The position numbers and the translations under genes are program-made. The notes below the pieces were generated by a model that saw only the letters and a program-made list of their open reading frames with translations, did no database searches and had not been told where the DNA came from. Below, in pieces: positions 5,016 through 5,858 of a stretch of 5,858 nucleotides of DNA (position 1 is the stretch's first letter; every line of letters starts with the position of its first letter). The DNA comes from Halieaceae bacterium (GTDB taxonomy: Bacteria > Pseudomonadota > Gammaproteobacteria > Pseudomonadales > Halieaceae): assembly GCA_003520285.1 (NCBI GenBank), contig DOVB01000106.1, forward strand, positions 1-5,858, written 5' to 3'.

Positions 5016-5858
5016 CTACTGATCCTGCATTTGTGCCTTAATCAAATCGCCGATAGTACCCGGAGACGATGATGCCACCTCTTGGTCTTTCAGAGATTTA
5101 ACCGCATCTTGCTCATCTTCGTAGTCCTTCGCCTTGACCGATAACGCAATGGTACGGTTTTTCCGATCCAGCGCGATAATCTTAGCTTCTACGGTGTCAC
5201 CCTCTTTGTAGACACTACGAGCATCTTCAACGCGCTCACGGCTGATGTCTGCGGCCTTTAACACACCCTCGACTTCTTCAGCCAGAGTCACGATAACTGC
5301 CTTAGCATCGACTTCAGTCACAATACCAGTCACGATCGATCCACGATCGTTCTCTGAGGCATAGTTTGAGAATGGATCGTTCTCAAGCTGCTTGATGCCC
5401 AAAGAAATGCGCTCGCGCTCTGGATCTATCGACAGAATGACAGTTTCGATCTCGTCGCCTTTCTTGTAGTTTCGGACGGCTTCTTCACCAGTTTCATTCC
5501 AGCTGATATCAGACAAGTGAACCAAACCATCAATATTGCCTTCCAGACCGATAAAGATACCAAAATCAGTGATGGACTTAATGCCACCCGAAATCTTATC
5601 GCCCTTGCTGTATTGAGCTGCAAACGCATCCCAAGGATTCTGCTGGCACTGCTTGATGCCTAATGAAATACGACGACGCTCCTCGTCGATGTCCAAAATC
5701 ATCACTTCAACTTGATCACCCAGCTGCACGATCTTCGATGGGTGAACATTCTTATTCGTCCAATCCATTTCTGATACGTGAACCAGACCTTCTACACCCT
5801 CTTCGAGTTCAGCAAAGCAGCCGTAATCAGTCAAGTTGGTGATGGTTGCACTTACCCG
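5016..5858 (-). CDS. rpsA: 30S ribosomal protein S1, C-terminal half (5' partial)
   Basis: S1 binds mRNA on the 30S subunit and is needed to initiate on structured or weak-SD messages. The frame is open to the right edge, so about 280 C-terminal residues are visible of a protein of roughly 560. The TTG at 5832-5834 is an internal leucine, not a start. Three S1 (OB-fold) repeats can be read: repeat 4 ([12 protein letters not shown] to SLGIKQC), repeat 5 ([12 protein letters not shown] to SLGIKQL) and repeat 6 ([13 protein letters not shown] to ALSVKAK), the last more divergent, as in E. coli. The stretch [14 protein letters not shown] is nearly identical to the E. coli protein. A short tail of about 36 residues with a VASSSPG segment ends in QMQDQ. 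The stop is TAG. A strong terminator follows, then ihfB. Upstream cmk is expected but lies outside the window. Confidence 0.98.
   Translation of the reverse strand, partial: RVSATITNLTDYGCFAELEEGVEGLVHVSEMDWTNKNVHPSKIVQLGDQVEVMILDIDEERRRISLGIKQCQQNPWDAFAAQYSKGDKISGGIKSITDFGIFIGLEGNIDGLVHLSDISWNETGEEAVRNYKKGDEIETVILSIDPERERISLGIKQLENDPFSNYASENDRGSIVTGIVTEVDAKAVIVTLAEEVEGVLKAADISRERVEDARSVYKEGDTVEAKIIALDRKNRTIALSVKAKDYEDEQDAVKSLKDQEVASSSPGTIGDLIKAQMQDQ

Noticed and set aside
5330..5385. Repeated GATCGTTCTC and ACGATCG strings within rpsA
   Set aside because: They encode similar Glu-Asn-Asp turns in conserved S1 coding sequence; the repeat is short and explained by codon choice.
1..5858. Mobile element, phage, CRISPR, tRNA/rRNA, toxin-antitoxin or defence system
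   Set aside because: No transposase, integrase, terminal repeats, direct-repeat array, cloverleaf or defence-family motif was seen; gene order and composition look like stable core chromosome.

Overview
The window is an ordinary, gene-dense chromosomal segment of a gammaproteobacterium. S1, IHF-beta, LapB and OMP decarboxylase all read as gammaproteobacterial proteins. The order rpsA-ihfB-lapA-lapB-pyrF joins what in E. coli are two separate loci (rpsA-ihfB and lapA-lapB-pyrF). That order, the middling GC content and a ComEA-like gene after pyrF suggest a marine or Pseudomonas-related lineage such as Cellvibrionales or Oceanospirillales. The genus cannot be named from the sequence alone.

Layout. 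Eight of the nine genes are on the minus strand, so transcription runs from right to left. At the right edge is the C-terminal half of rpsA (ribosomal protein S1, cut by the window end), closed by a strong intrinsic terminator at about 4974-5002. A 63-base leader containing a perfect inverted repeat precedes ihfB. Then follow lapA, lapB and pyrF with gaps or overlaps of +15, about -8 and -4 bases, which looks like one translationally coupled operon. A 111-base gap with two abutting palindromes separates pyrF from a small exported ComEA-type helix-hairpin-helix protein, which ends in a second strong terminator (1933-1957). Only 19 bases later begins a two-gene unit, a DHH-family phosphoesterase (GTG start) and a small MOSC-domain protein, coupled by an ATGA overlap. 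At the left edge the only plus-strand gene, a DUF3365/Tll0287-type c-heme protein cut at its 5' end, converges on the MOSC gene and overlaps it by four bases.

Biology. The right half is housekeeping: translation initiation (S1), nucleoid architecture (IHF), control of LPS synthesis through LpxC turnover (LapA/LapB) and pyrimidine synthesis (PyrF). The left half holds less characterised genes: a periplasmic DNA-binding protein, a phosphoesterase of unknown substrate paired with a MOSC protein, and a periplasmic heme protein that may sense redox or small ligands.

I found no mobile element, CRISPR array, tRNA/rRNA, phage gene or evident new defence or biosynthetic system. The points worth a second look are mostly regulatory or annotation matters: the start codon of lapB, the inverted repeat in the ihfB leader, the palindromes ahead of the ComEA-like gene, the terminator directly in front of the DHH-MOSC pair, and the GGGR variant in the DHH protein.
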